From: Maricaulis sp048270095
Lineage (GTDB): Bacteria; Pseudomonadota; Alphaproteobacteria; Caulobacterales; Maricaulaceae
DNA: 64,000 nt
Assembly (NCBI RefSeq): GCF_048270095.1
Contig: NZ_JBLWTL010000009.1
Location: 1-64,000 of the forward strand
Direction of reading: 5' to 3'
Below the pieces are notes generated by a model that was not told the origin of the DNA, did not search any database, and was given only the letters and a program-made list of their open reading frames with translations. The first letter of the stretch is position 1. Each line of letters starts with the position of its first letter. The position numbers and the translations under genes were made by a program. Below are positions 9,547-18,338 of the stretch, piece after piece.

Positions 9547-9633
9547 GTCTACCCACCTTGTTTAATCTCACCCAACTCCTGTAGACCGTTAACGTTAAGG
9601 GCAGGTTTCGAGCCGGATTGCGAAGGGAAGACC

Positions 9634-10098
9634 TTGATTGATAACCGCGCATTCCGTGACGCACTGGGGTGTTACCCGACCGGGGTGACCATTGTGTCGA
9701 CCTATTCCGGCGGCGCGGCCCTGGGCATGACCGTCAATTCCTTTGCCTCGGTCTCGCTCGATCCGCCGCTGGTGCTGTGGTCGATCGAACGCTCGACGCA
9801 CCGCTATGACCTGCTGCGCAATGCCCGCGACTACGTGATCAATATCCTCGCCCATGATCAGCGCGAAATGGCCGAGGCCTGCGCCCAGGAAGCGGATCTC
9901 GCTCTGTGCGGTGCAAGCTGGACCGGCGATGTCGCGCCCATGATTGACGGCGCCGTCGCGCGGCTGGTCTGCCGCCAGCATGCCGTCCATGCCGGCGGGG
10001 ACCACGACATCATCATCGGCGAGGTGATCGCCCTTGATACGCCGCGGACCGTAGCTTCGCTGGTCTTCGTGCGCGGCGGTTACGGCGAGGCGGGCTGA
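9634..10098 (+). CDS. Flavin reductase family protein
   Basis: A 154-residue protein with TGVTIVST, GMTVNSFASVSLDPPLVLWSIERST and a closing HDIIIGEV, the marks of the flavin reductase-like FMN-binding split barrel (PF01613). Such proteins reduce FMN or FAD with NAD(P)H and often feed a monooxygenase, but no monooxygenase is nearby. The start is taken as the TTG at 9634 because GAAGGGAAG lies just upstream and no in-frame ATG is available; the open frame continues upstream only as antisense to motB. The 3' end overlaps the convergent acylase gene by 19 bases. Confidence 0.85.
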   Translation: MIDNRAFRDALGCYPTGVTIVSTYSGGAALGMTVNSFASVSLDPPLVLWSIERSTHRYDLLRNARDYVINILAHDQREMAEACAQEADLALCGASWTGDVAPMIDGAVARLVCRQHAVHAGGDHDIIIGEVIALDTPRTVASLVFVRGGYGEAG

Positions 10099-12407
10099 AG
10101 CCGCAGCCGCCGGGCACCGTCCGGCATCGTGTCCGGCGTCCAGTCGGTACGCACCTGGAAATACTCGCCCCGGCCCCAAAGCGGCGCCAGATCGGCATAA
10201 TGGCGCGACAGCACATTGCCCGACTGGCCGGTGGTGATCATGAAGCGTGAATTATCCAGATCCGACAAATCATACAGCGAGCGGTAGGACGCGCCGTGGG
10301 TCACGGCATAGCCGGGCTGGCGGAAGGAGAAGGGCGCGACATTGACCGTCGATCCGTCGCCGGGCACCGGAGTGGTGATGGTGAACCAGTCCTTCAGGAT
10401 CGGGAAGCTGGAAAACGGCGTGTGGTCGCTGCGCGCAAAATGCACATCACCCCATTGCCAGGATGCGATATCGCGCCCCTGGGAGGCCACCGTATTGGCG
10501 ATGGCATCGTCGAGCGAGGCGCCGAGCAGATCATGGCAGGTCTCGACATCCCCGGTCAGCGTATCGTCGCACCAATGGCTCAGATCGCCGGTCAGGACAT
10601 CCATCATGAAGACCCGGCGGTCGGCATACCAGCGATTGAATTGCGTCCCGAGTTCGTCGGCATAGACGCGCCGTTGCAGCTCCACCATCCAGGCTGAATA
10701 GATCAGCGGTTCGGGCCGGTCGACGGCCATGTCGGCATCCCAGTCCTGCAACAGGGCGAGGGCGTCCTGCCCGGCCGTCGTCAGGGGTTCCGCGCCCAGC
10801 AGGACCGGCAGGATGCGCAGTGCCATGTCGGAGACCGTATCGACTTGCAGCGCCTGCAGGCTGTCGAGATCGTGGCGCGGCTGCGCTTCAATACCGTGAT
10901 AAATCCGGCGAATGCGGCTGACGCCATACCATTCGCTCGACAGGTAGTGAGGGTAATTGTCCGGGACAATCATGTTGTTGGCGGTGGCGATGAAGCCGCG
11001 CCCGGGATTGCGCGTGTGCGGCAGTTCATCGAAGGGAATGGTCGAGACCCACGCGCCGGCGGCGTCACGAACCGGGATCCGGGCCGGGGCGTAGAAGCCG
11101 ATATCGCCATCGGTGGCGGCAAACACCATGCTTTGCTGCGGCGCGACGAAACTGCGGACCGCATCCACGAAATCATCCCAGCCGCGACCGCCGGCGATCG
11201 CCATGCCGACGCCGGGCGTGCCGTCATCAGCTTCGTCCAGCATCCATTGCAGGGCGAAGAAATCGGCACCTTCGGGCAGGGCATAGTCGAAATGCTCAGG
11301 GTCGAGCACCGGGCCGGTTGCGGTTTCGCGGCGCGTGATGGTGACATCGTCGCCAAAACGGACCTCGATGGTCTCATCGCGCGTCCCGGTCACATCGGCC
11401 TGGGTCACCGGATGCAGGTCACCGACATCGGGCCCGGTATTGGTGAAGCCCCAGGCGATATGGTCATTGCGTCCCAGCGTCACGAAGGGCGTGCCGGGCA
11501 GGGTGGCGCCCACGGTTGAGCCTTGCGGCGTGGTCACGCGGGCCAGATACCAGATATCCGGCGCCCGCAGGCCCAGATGCGGGTCATTCGCCAGGATCGG
11601 GGCACCGGTCGTGGTGCGGCTCGCGGCGAGGACCCAGTTATTGGAGCCGTCGCGGCCCGGGTCTTCCGGGCCAATGGCGGGCGGCGGGCTCTCGATTGCC
11701 GCAGGTGCGGACGCATCCGTCAGGCCGAGATCGGCCATGCTCAGCGAACGCGGCGCATCGGCGGGGTAGCGGCCAATGAATTCCTCGGTGCGCTCGGCGC
11801 CCAGCGCGGCTTCGAGCGCGGTGCGGGCCGGTTCCTGGAAGGCATTGCCAAACAGGTCAAGCGCGATCGCCTTGAAGACGGTGACGGTATCGGCAGGGGT
11901 CCAGGGCTCCGGCGCGACCATCAGGATCTGGTATTCCGGTGGGGCGACATAGCCCGGCGCGGTGATGACGGCGTTGACGCCATCGCTGTAGGCCTGCAGC
12001 GCGAGCTGCACGTCGTCGGGCAGATTGCCGACCGTTTCCTCGGCGACACGGGCCAGTCCCATGGTCCGGAAGAAAATGTCGGTATCCAGCGCATCGGGTC
12101 CGAGAATTTCGGCGAGCCGGCCGCGAATCGCCCGGCGGGTGATCTCCATCTGCCACATCCGGTCCTGGGCGTGCGCCGTGCCGAGGGCGAAATAGGCGTC
12201 GTGGGAATTGCCGGCAAAAATATGGGGCACACCATAGCGGTCGCGCACGATGTCGGTGGGGGCGTCCAGTCCCGCCAGTTCAAGCGTGCCGCTGGTCTGT
12301 GGCAGCGAGGCGTAGAGCCGGTTGGCGAAGACCAGCGCAAAGACGGCGATCGCCGCGACAAGAAGGCCGGCAGCGATGCCGCCGATGCGCAATACGGATT
12401 TGATCAT
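10080..12407 (-). CDS. Penicillin acylase family protein (Ntn hydrolase)
   Basis: A 775-residue protein from the ATG at 12407, which has GGGGAG nine bases upstream. It has an N-terminal hydrophobic anchor or signal (residues 8-28), the family stretch YGVPHIFAGNSHDAYFALGTAHAQDRMWQME, and the self-cleavage site DGSNNWVL with nucleophile Ser255, followed by NDPHLGLRAPDIWYLARV. Members are periplasmic N-terminal nucleophile amidohydrolases, processed into alpha and beta chains; substrates range from beta-lactam side chains to acyl-homoserine lactones. Which applies here cannot be read from sequence. It converges with the flavin reductase gene. Confidence 0.93.
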   Translation of the reverse strand: MIKSVLRIGGIAAGLLVAAIAVFALVFANRLYASLPQTSGTLELAGLDAPTDIVRDRYGVPHIFAGNSHDAYFALGTAHAQDRMWQMEITRRAIRGRLAEILGPDALDTDIFFRTMGLARVAEETVGNLPDDVQLALQAYSDGVNAVITAPGYVAPPEYQILMVAPEPWTPADTVTVFKAIALDLFGNAFQEPARTALEAALGAERTEEFIGRYPADAPRSLSMADLGLTDASAPAAIESPPPAIGPEDPGRDGSNNWVLAASRTTTGAPILANDPHLGLRAPDIWYLARVTTPQGSTVGATLPGTPFVTLGRNDHIAWGFTNTGPDVGDLHPVTQADVTGTRDETIEVRFGDDVTITRRETATGPVLDPEHFDYALPEGADFFALQWMLDEADDGTPGVGMAIAGGRGWDDFVDAVRSFVAPQQSMVFAATDGDIGFYAPARIPVRDAAGAWVSTIPFDELPHTRNPGRGFIATANNMIVPDNYPHYLSSEWYGVSRIRRIYHGIEAQPRHDLDSLQALQVDTVSDMALRILPVLLGAEPLTTAGQDALALLQDWDADMAVDRPEPLIYSAWMVELQRRVYADELGTQFNRWYADRRVFMMDVLTGDLSHWCDDTLTGDVETCHDLLGASLDDAIANTVASQGRDIASWQWGDVHFARSDHTPFSSFPILKDWFTITTPVPGDGSTVNVAPFSFRQPGYAVTHGASYRSLYDLSDLDNSRFMITTGQSGNVLSRHYADLAPLWGRGEYFQVRTDWTPDTMPDGARRLRLQPASP

Positions 12408-12468
12408 GATGACTTGCTCCCCTGTGCGCGGGAGACTAGCAAGGGGACAGTCGAATTGGGAGTGGTCA

Positions 12469-13338
12469 ATGGCACGGTGCGCATTTTTGGGTCTTGGCGT
12501 GATGGGCTTTCCGATGGCGGGCCATCTGGTGAAGGCCGGGCATGAGGTCAGTGTCTGGAACCGGACTGCTGCCAAGGCGGACGCCTGGGCGCAGCGCCAT
12601 TCAGGACAGGCCGCAACGACACCGCAGGCGGCCGTCGCAGGCGCGGATTTCGTCTTCTTCTGCCTCGGCGATGATCCCGATGTGCGCATTGTCGCCGGGC
12701 AGGTGATTCCGGCCATGCAGCGCGGCGCCATTCTGGTGGATCATACGACTGCGTCCGCGGAACTGGCGCGCGAGCTTGATGAGCAGGCGCGTGCCGCCGG
12801 CATCGGCTTTGTCGATGCGCCGGTATCGGGTGGCCAGGCCGGCGCCGAGAACGGGCAATTGACCATTATGTGTGGCGGCAGCGAGGCCGATTTCGCGCGC
12901 GCTGAACCTGTGATGGATGCCTATGCCAAGGCGGCCTCGCTGATTGGCCCGGCCGGTTCGGGACAATTGGCCAAAATGGTCAATCAGATCTGCATCGCCG
13001 GCATTGTCCAGGGCCTGTCGGAAGGTCTTAATTTCGCCAAGCGTGCGGGGCTGGATCCGGCCAAGGTGATCGGTGCGATTTCCAAGGGGGCGGCCCAGTC
13101 CTGGCAGATGGAAAACCGCTGGGAGACGATGGTCGCAGGCAAATTCGATTATGGCTTTGCCGTTGACTGGATGCGCAAGGATTTGCGCATCACGCTCGAT
13201 GAGGCGGGCCGTAATGGCGCTGAACTCCCGGTGACCGGCATGGTCGATCAATTCTACGCCGAAATCCAGGACGCGGGCGGCAGCCGCTGGGACACGTCGA
13301 GCCTGATTTTCCGTCTCGATTTCCCGGGAAAGGGCTGA
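12469..13338 (+). CDS. NAD(P)-dependent beta-hydroxyacid dehydrogenase family protein
   Basis: A 289-residue protein from the ATG at 12469, with GGGAG six bases upstream. It opens with the Rossmann motif FLGLGVMGFPMAGHLVKAGH, then VDAPVSGGQAGAENGQLTIMCGG and GSGQLAKMVNQ, the substrate and catalytic-lysine regions of the 3-hydroxyisobutyrate/tartronate semialdehyde/GLYR family. It differs from the mmsB in this window and lacks the HIBADH-specific C-terminal stretch, so a glyoxylate/succinic-semialdehyde reductase or similar role is possible. It is followed after four bases by the DUF389 gene and may be the first gene of that unit. Confidence 0.85.
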   Translation: MARCAFLGLGVMGFPMAGHLVKAGHEVSVWNRTAAKADAWAQRHSGQAATTPQAAVAGADFVFFCLGDDPDVRIVAGQVIPAMQRGAILVDHTTASAELARELDEQARAAGIGFVDAPVSGGQAGAENGQLTIMCGGSEADFARAEPVMDAYAKAASLIGPAGSGQLAKMVNQICIAGIVQGLSEGLNFAKRAGLDPAKVIGAISKGAAQSWQMENRWETMVAGKFDYGFAVDWMRKDLRITLDEAGRNGAELPVTGMVDQFYAEIQDAGGSRWDTSSLIFRLDFPGKG

Positions 13339-13342
13339 CGCC

Positions 13343-14365
13343 ATGCGTCTGTTTGAACTCAGCATGGACGATGGCGACCGGGTCGGGCCTGTGCATCAGG
13401 CCGTGCTCGCGACCAATCCGCTCGATTGCAGCCTGACCGATGTCGATAGCGGCGGACGGCGGCTGATGCGTATGGTGTTCAGTGAAGGCGACGGCCAGAA
13501 GGCCCTCGACACGATTTCCACCATGCTGGAGCATCAGGAGGGCTGGCGCCTGGTGGTCTTGCCGGTCGAGGCCAGCCTGCCGAAGCTTGAGGCCGAACCC
13601 GATCCCGAGGCGAAGAAGAAAATCCGCACGGTCGCGCTGCGCGAGGAGATCTATCAGGACATCCAGGCCGGCACCAAGCTTGATCGCGATTTTCTGATTC
13701 TGACCATGCTCTCCACCATCGTGGTGGTATTCGGGCTGGCCGCCGACAATGTCGCCGCCGTGATCGGCGCGATGGTGATTGCGCCGCTGCTCGGGCCGAT
13801 TCTGGCCTTCGCACTCGGATCCGCCCTGGGTGATTTCGAACTGATGAGCAAGGCGACCCGCACGGCGCTGTCGGGGCTTTTCCTCGGCATGGCAATCTCG
13901 GTCGTTATCGGTCTCGTCTTCGACGTCAATCTCGGCTCGGCCGAACTGACCAATCGCACGATTGTCGGGCTGGATTCGACGGCCCTGGCGCTGGCCTCCG
14001 GTGCTGCCGCCGCGCTGTCCATCGTGGCCGGCCTGCCCTCGACCCTGGTCGGGGTCATGGTTGCCGTCGCGCTTTTGCCACCGGCGGCATCGACCGGCTT
14101 GTTTGCCGGTTCCGGTGAGTGGGCGCTCGCCGGCCGCGCCGGGCTCTTGCTGATGATCAATATCGTCAGCGTCAATCTGGCGGCCTTGCTGGTCTTTTTC
14201 TTCAAGGGTGTGCGTCCGCGCACCTGGCTGGAACGCCGCTCGGCCAAGCGCTCGGTTTATATCAATGCTGCCGTCTGGGCGGTGCTGATCGTAGCGCTGA
14301 CTGCGGTGGCGGTCTATCTGACCGTGCCGGGCGTGCCGGAAGTGCCCGGTGTGCCGCGGCCATGA
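13343..14365 (+). CDS. DUF389 family membrane protein
   Basis: A 340-residue protein. The N-terminal 110 residues are soluble, then REEIYQDIQAGTKLDRDFLILTMLSTIVVVFGL leads into a membrane domain with VIGAMVIAPLLGPILAFALGSALGD, the typical signature of the DUF389/TIGR00341 family. About six membrane segments follow up to residue 330. The biochemical function is unknown. It is coupled to the next gene by an ATGA overlap at 14362-14365. Confidence 0.88.
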   Translation: MRLFELSMDDGDRVGPVHQAVLATNPLDCSLTDVDSGGRRLMRMVFSEGDGQKALDTISTMLEHQEGWRLVVLPVEASLPKLEAEPDPEAKKKIRTVALREEIYQDIQAGTKLDRDFLILTMLSTIVVVFGLAADNVAAVIGAMVIAPLLGPILAFALGSALGDFELMSKATRTALSGLFLGMAISVVIGLVFDVNLGSAELTNRTIVGLDSTALALASGAAAALSIVAGLPSTLVGVMVAVALLPPAASTGLFAGSGEWALAGRAGLLLMINIVSVNLAALLVFFFKGVRPRTWLERRSAKRSVYINAAVWAVLIVALTAVAVYLTVPGVPEVPGVPRP

Positions 14366-14916
14366 AGGGCGAAGAGATGACACCAACGAGCAAAACGGAC
14401 GCAAACGGCCTGATCCGCACAGATCCGATGGCGATGGAGGTCTGGAAACGGTTGACGAAGGGGTTCGCGACCTGGCGGCTGTTGCTGGTGGCCGGCTTCA
14501 CCCGGCGTGGGCTCCACCATTTCGGCAATGACCATCTGACGCCGCTCAACAGGGCGGGCCACTGGAAGATCGGTCTCGGACTGCTCGGTGGCCTGAGCGA
14601 AGCCCAGATCGATTTTCTCACGACCTATGCCGAGTTGAATGCCAGCCGGGTGGACCGGTCGTTCCGGACCTACGCCTTGCTGTTGGTGACCCTGCCGGTC
14701 GGTGCGACCATCGGGATCAACGAGATCGACCGGGATATCTGGGACCGGCTGGGTTTCAGCCAGATCGAGTCGGTGATCGCTATTTTGGGACTGTGGGCCA
14801 TCGCGGTCGGGATTTTGATGGCCGCCGCCTGGCGGGCGCGGGATCTCGCCGATCTGCTGGTGTTCGAGCAGGCCCGGCGCGAGCTGATGCGCGCGCAGCA
14901 GACCGCAACGCCATGA
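14362..14916 (+). CDS. Hypothetical membrane protein between DUF389 and TRIC genes
   Basis: A 184-residue protein from the ATG at 14362 (MKGEEMTPTSK); the ATG at 14377 is an alternative. The first half is soluble and basic, with FLTTYAELNASRVDRSFRTYALL leading into two membrane segments (about 108-125 and 138-158), then a charged C-terminal tail. I do not recognise a family. It overlaps both neighbours by ATGA, so translation of all three membrane proteins appears coupled, which hints at a shared complex or process; that is inference. Confidence 0.7.
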   Translation: MKGEEMTPTSKTDANGLIRTDPMAMEVWKRLTKGFATWRLLLVAGFTRRGLHHFGNDHLTPLNRAGHWKIGLGLLGGLSEAQIDFLTTYAELNASRVDRSFRTYALLLVTLPVGATIGINEIDRDIWDRLGFSQIESVIAILGLWAIAVGILMAAAWRARDLADLLVFEQARRELMRAQQTATP

Positions 14917-15542
14917 ATGTCGGCTCGATCTTCCTGATCCTCGATTTTGCCGGGATCGGCTTCTTCGCTTTTTCCGGCGGCATGCTGGCGGCGCGCAAAT
15001 CGCTTGATCCATTTGGTGCCGCGATCCTCGGGGCCGTCGCCGGCATGGGCGGCGGGACTTTGCGGGACGTATTATTGGGTGAATTGCCGGTCTACTGGAT
15101 CGTTGAGCCCAAATATCTCTGGATCGCGCTGGGCGGCGCCTTGCTGGGCTATTTCCTGGCCCCCGGTGCGCAATGGCTGGCGACACGTCGCATCGTCCTG
15201 ATCTGGGCTGATGCGATCGGCTTGGCGGTGTTCTGTGTCCTGGGCGCCCGTGCGGGCCTTGATGCCGGTGCCCACTGGACGATTGCGCTCCTGACCGGGG
15301 TGATGAGCGCCGCCTTTGGCGGGTTGTTGCGCGATATCATCGTCAATGATGTGCCGCTGGTCCTGCGCGAGGATATCTATGCGCTCGCGGCCCTGGCTGG
15401 CGCGGCCGCCTTCGTGGCGGGCATGGCGCTCGGCCTCGATCCCAGCTGGGTGACAATCGGCTCCGCCGTGCTTGCCTTCGTCCTGCGCGGCTGTGCGATT
15501 CAGTTCAAATGGTCCCTGCCGGCGATCACACTTGGCGATTAA
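14913..15542 (+). CDS. TRIC/UPF0126 family cation channel protein
   Basis: A 209-residue protein of seven hydrophobic segments made of two repeats, each containing a glycine-rich GG(G/L)LRD turn: GAVAGMGGGTLRDVLLGE and SAAFGGLLRDIIVND. This matches bacterial TRIC-like proteins (YadS/YicG, UPF0126), reported as potassium-permeable trimeric channels or glycine transporters. It is the last of three genes coupled by ATGA overlaps. A hairpin follows 20 bases after the stop. Confidence 0.9.
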   Translation: MNVGSIFLILDFAGIGFFAFSGGMLAARKSLDPFGAAILGAVAGMGGGTLRDVLLGELPVYWIVEPKYLWIALGGALLGYFLAPGAQWLATRRIVLIWADAIGLAVFCVLGARAGLDAGAHWTIALLTGVMSAAFGGLLRDIIVNDVPLVLREDIYALAALAGAAAFVAGMALGLDPSWVTIGSAVLAFVLRGCAIQFKWSLPAITLGD

Positions 15543-15561
15543 TCGCCCTGACGGGAAATGA

Positions 15562-15589
15562 CCCGGCGCCACCTCGCAGTGACGCCGGG
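15562..15589. terminator. Hairpin between convergent genes
   Basis: CCCGGCG and CGCCGGG form a seven-base stem, extended by CAC/GTG after one mismatch, in the gap between the convergent TRIC and GNAT genes. No T-run follows on either strand, so bidirectional termination is plausible but not strongly supported. Confidence 0.45.
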
Positions 15590-15598
15590 CCCCTCAAT

Positions 15599-16075
15599 CT
15601 AGTCGTTTCGCTGCTTGGTCATGCGCACCATCGCGATCCCGTAATCGGGGTCGGTGAAGCTCTCCTGCATCACCCAGCCATGCTTGGTGTAGAAGTCGAT
15701 CGCTTGCCGGTTATCCCGGAAGCTTTCGAGGCTGATCACCTCATGATCCGCGAACAGCATGGTCTCCGCCTCGGACAGGAGGGCTGAACCGACGCCGCTG
15801 CGATGGCGATCAATTGTCACCATCATCAGATCGACCGTATTGCCGCGCAGGGCGCAGGCGCCGATCACCTCGCCATCAGCCACGGCGACGCGCGTAAAGG
15901 CATTGCGGTCGGTATAGTATTGCGGCACCGCGCCCGAGGCGATGTAGCCCTCCACCATAATGGCCCCGATCACGTCGGGATATTTGACCCGGATCGTCCG
16001 GTAGGAGAGGGCGGTGAGGGGCTCGACATCGTCCAGCGTGGCGGGACGAAGTAGAATAATTCTGTTGTTTTTCAA
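15599..16075 (-). CDS. GNAT family N-acetyltransferase
   Basis: A 158-residue protein. The start is taken as the TTG at 16075 (MKNNRIILLRPA) with AGGA eight bases upstream; no ATG fits. It has the GNAT acetyl-CoA loop region MMVTIDRHRSGVGSALLSEAE (the R-x-x-G-x-G/A loop) and the late motif ESFRDNRQAIDFYTKHGWVM. It should transfer an acetyl group from acetyl-CoA to an unknown amine or protein. It stands alone between two hairpins. Confidence 0.83.
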   Translation of the reverse strand: MKNNRIILLRPATLDDVEPLTALSYRTIRVKYPDVIGAIMVEGYIASGAVPQYYTDRNAFTRVAVADGEVIGACALRGNTVDLMMVTIDRHRSGVGSALLSEAETMLFADHEVISLESFRDNRQAIDFYTKHGWVMQESFTDPDYGIAMVRMTKQRND

Positions 16076-16259
16076 TGGTCTGTTCCTGAAATAGAAAAGC
16101 GATCCGCGCCGGCATGGCCGGGCGGAGTGGGGTTTTCAAACCAGCCCGCTGCATCAGCGGGCTGTATCAGGACTCAAGTATGAGGCGCATAAACGCTCCG
16201 ATTGGATGAGGGGGCACGCTAGGTTTGGGCGACGACCCGGTCAAGGGGCCGGGCGAATG

Positions 16260-16291
16260 AAAAGAGCTCCGGACCAGGGCCCGAAGCTCTT
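16260..16291 (-). terminator. Rho-independent terminator of the gene at 16321-16647
   Basis: On the minus strand AAGAGCTTCGG and CCGGAGCTCTT pair around a GCCCTGGT loop with one bulge, and TT follows the stem. It sits 30 bases past the stop of the small membrane protein gene. Confidence 0.7.
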
Positions 16292-16320
16292 CATCGTCAT
16301 GGGATTGACGGTGTCGGCGG

Positions 16321-16647
16321 CTATTCGCTCGACATGCCGGGAATGAGGCGTTCCGCGGTGGCCATCACAATCACCATCAGGGATGCCGCCGAGAGCACGG
16401 CGCCGTAATTACTGAAGATCGCGGTCAGATAGGCACCGACCGCCGGGATTGGTCCCAGCGCGCTGGCACCGCCGACGGCGAGGAAGATGGCGGCCAGGAT
16501 GACGGCGCGGCGATGGTCGCCCTTGATGAAGAAGCCGCAGGCGAGGCCGAGTATGGCGAGGACGAGGCCTGCCATTTCAAAAGTGAAGAATGCGAAAGCA
16601 ATCGCGACAAGGGCCGAGATGGCCCAGATGATTTTGTCCAGTGACAT
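16321..16647 (-). CDS. Small hypothetical inner-membrane protein
   Basis: A 108-residue protein from an ATG with GGGGAG six bases upstream. It is almost wholly hydrophobic, with four likely membrane helices (about 5-20, 22-40, 48-65 and 75-97) and a short basic loop KGDHRRA between helices two and three. I recognise no family. It has its own hairpin terminator and a 155-base gap upstream, so it is probably transcribed alone. Confidence 0.65.
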   Translation of the reverse strand: MSLDKIIWAISALVAIAFAFFTFEMAGLVLAILGLACGFFIKGDHRRAVILAAIFLAVGGASALGPIPAVGAYLTAIFSNYGAVLSAASLMVIVMATAERLIPGMSSE

Positions 16648-16802
16648 GAGATTCTCCCCAGGGTGTTTATTGGAAAACTACGCACTTGAACCACAACATA
16701 GGCCTGACGTTACGCCCGATACTGATCTGGGTGCAAGCATAAATCATCAACATGTAGTGGAATGCTACGGGACGCTCTCAAGATGTGGCGTTGACCTTTG
16801 GG

Positions 16803-17123
16803 TCAGCCCTGGGTTTCGGCCGGTCGCACGAGCGCGGGATTCATGGCGCGCAAGGCGAGCCAGGCACAGGCGGTGATCAGCCCGGCCAGTCCGGCGAGAA
16901 AAGCGGGCAGGGGCCAGTGCGTCGACACGTGCATCGCTACGGGAATGCTCACCAGGGCAAGGCCCAGGCTGATTAGCAGGCCCGGGCCGATGGCCCAGCG
17001 CAGCCGGCTGCCGCAATGCGGGCAATTGAAGTGGCCGCCGGTATTGGCCGTCGCGATTTCCCTGCCGGGGAGATCGACGGCGCAGGCCGGACAGGTCTTC
17101 TTCAGGCCCAGTTGTGACAACAT
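16803..17123 (-). CDS. Zinc-ribbon membrane protein, hypothetical
   Basis: A 106-residue protein from the ATG at 17123, chosen because GGAGG lies six bases upstream; a start 15 codons earlier has no ribosome site. Residues about 10-45 hold two CxxC pairs (CPAC and CPHC), the pattern of a zinc ribbon as in small regulatory proteins of the MJ0042 or DUF983 kinds. Two hydrophobic segments follow. Function unknown. Confidence 0.6.
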   Translation of the reverse strand: MLSQLGLKKTCPACAVDLPGREIATANTGGHFNCPHCGSRLRWAIGPGLLISLGLALVSIPVAMHVSTHWPLPAFLAGLAGLITACAWLALRAMNPALVRPAETQG

Positions 17124-17189
17124 GCGAGCCTCCGCTGGCAATACATTGAAAGCTTGCGCTCCAGTCATGGGCGCGTCAAGGGTGTATCT

Positions 17190-18335
17190 CTAGGTGGAGG
17201 CGTCGGCCAGCGCGCCTTCCAGATCCGCCAGCAAATCCTCGGCGCGTTCCAGCCCGACCGAGACGCGCACCAGATCGTTCGGCGTCGGGCTGGCCGGGCC
17301 TTCAATCGGTTTGCGATGCTCGATCAGGCTCTCGACGCCGCCCACCGACGTGGCCTGGATGAAGAGCCTGGTGCGTGAGGCCAGCTTGCGGGCTGCTTCA
17401 TGCCCGCCCTTGAGCCGCAGGGAGAACAGGCCGCCAAAACCGCCCGTCATCTGGCGTGCGGCGATGGCATGGCCCGGATGGCTGGGCAGGCCCGGATAGA
17501 GCACCGCGCTGAGAGCCGGGTGGCCGGTCAGCTTTTCGGCGAGGAATAATGCCGTCTCGCTCTGGCGCTCAAAGCGGACCCAGAGCGTGCGCAAGCCGCG
17601 CAGCATCAGCCAGGTCTCGAAGGCGCCGGGGATGGCGCCGGTGCGGGTGTGGATCTCGGTGATCTCGGCCCAGCGATCATTCAGCTCGCGCGTCGCCAAT
17701 ACGCCAGCCAGCACATCGGAATGGCCATTGAGATATTTGGTCGCCGAATGCATCACGATATCGGCGCCCAGGGCCAGGGCCTGGGTGGTGCACGGCGGGG
17801 CACAGGTCGAATCAACGGCCAGTGTGGCACCGGCCGCATGGGCAATCTGCGCGCTGGCAGCGATGTCGACAACGGCCCAGGACGGGTTGGCCGGGCTTTC
17901 AATCCAGACCAGATCCGTGCCGGGCTTGCAGGCGGCTTTCAGCGCGTCGGTATCGCCGGGCGTGACCAGATCAAGCGTGATCCGGCCCTTGGCGGCTGTG
18001 CGCTGCAACAAGGCCTTGGCGCCGTAATACATCTCGCTCTGCGCCACGACATGGCCGCCCGTCGGCACGCTCTCCACCACGGCGGCAATCGCCGCCATGC
18101 CGGAGGCAAATAGCTTGGCTTCCGGCGCGCCTTCCAGCATCGCCAGCACCCGCGCCGCCTGGAATTCATTCGGCCCCGCCGGGCGGCGATAATCCGTCTC
18201 GCCGATCAGCTGGTTGTCGGCATCGCGGGCAAAGGTTGTCGCCGGATGGATCGGCGGGATCACGGCGCCGGTGGCGGCATCGATGGCGTGCATCGCCTGG
18301 GCAGTGAGGGATTCGCGGGAGGGGGGCTTGGTCAT
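17190..18335 (-). CDS. Trans-sulfuration PLP enzyme (cystathionine gamma-synthase/lyase type)
   Basis: A 381-residue protein of the Cys/Met metabolism PLP-dependent family, with the PLP lysine K200 in HSATKYLNGHSD, the aspartate in AVDSTCAPP, and ESPANP. The family makes or splits cystathionine, or releases sulfide or methanethiol. Sequence alone does not decide between synthase (metB), lyase and related activities. The gene begins three bases after the hemB stop, so the two are probably co-transcribed. A second member of the family lies at 55910-57058. Confidence 0.85.
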   Translation of the reverse strand: MTKPPSRESLTAQAMHAIDAATGAVIPPIHPATTFARDADNQLIGETDYRRPAGPNEFQAARVLAMLEGAPEAKLFASGMAAIAAVVESVPTGGHVVAQSEMYYGAKALLQRTAAKGRITLDLVTPGDTDALKAACKPGTDLVWIESPANPSWAVVDIAASAQIAHAAGATLAVDSTCAPPCTTQALALGADIVMHSATKYLNGHSDVLAGVLATRELNDRWAEITEIHTRTGAIPGAFETWLMLRGLRTLWVRFERQSETALFLAEKLTGHPALSAVLYPGLPSHPGHAIAARQMTGGFGGLFSLRLKGGHEAARKLASRTRLFIQATSVGGVESLIEHRKPIEGPASPTPNDLVRVSVGLERAEDLLADLEGALADAST

Positions 18336-18338
18336 GAG

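Noticed and set aside
8560..9633. Upstream extension of the flavin reductase frame
   Set aside because: The first part is antisense to motB and not protein-like; the TTG at 9634 has a good ribosome site.
12408..12731. N-terminal extension of the acylase frame
   Set aside because: It overlaps the divergent dehydrogenase gene and precedes a start with ribosome site and signal anchor.
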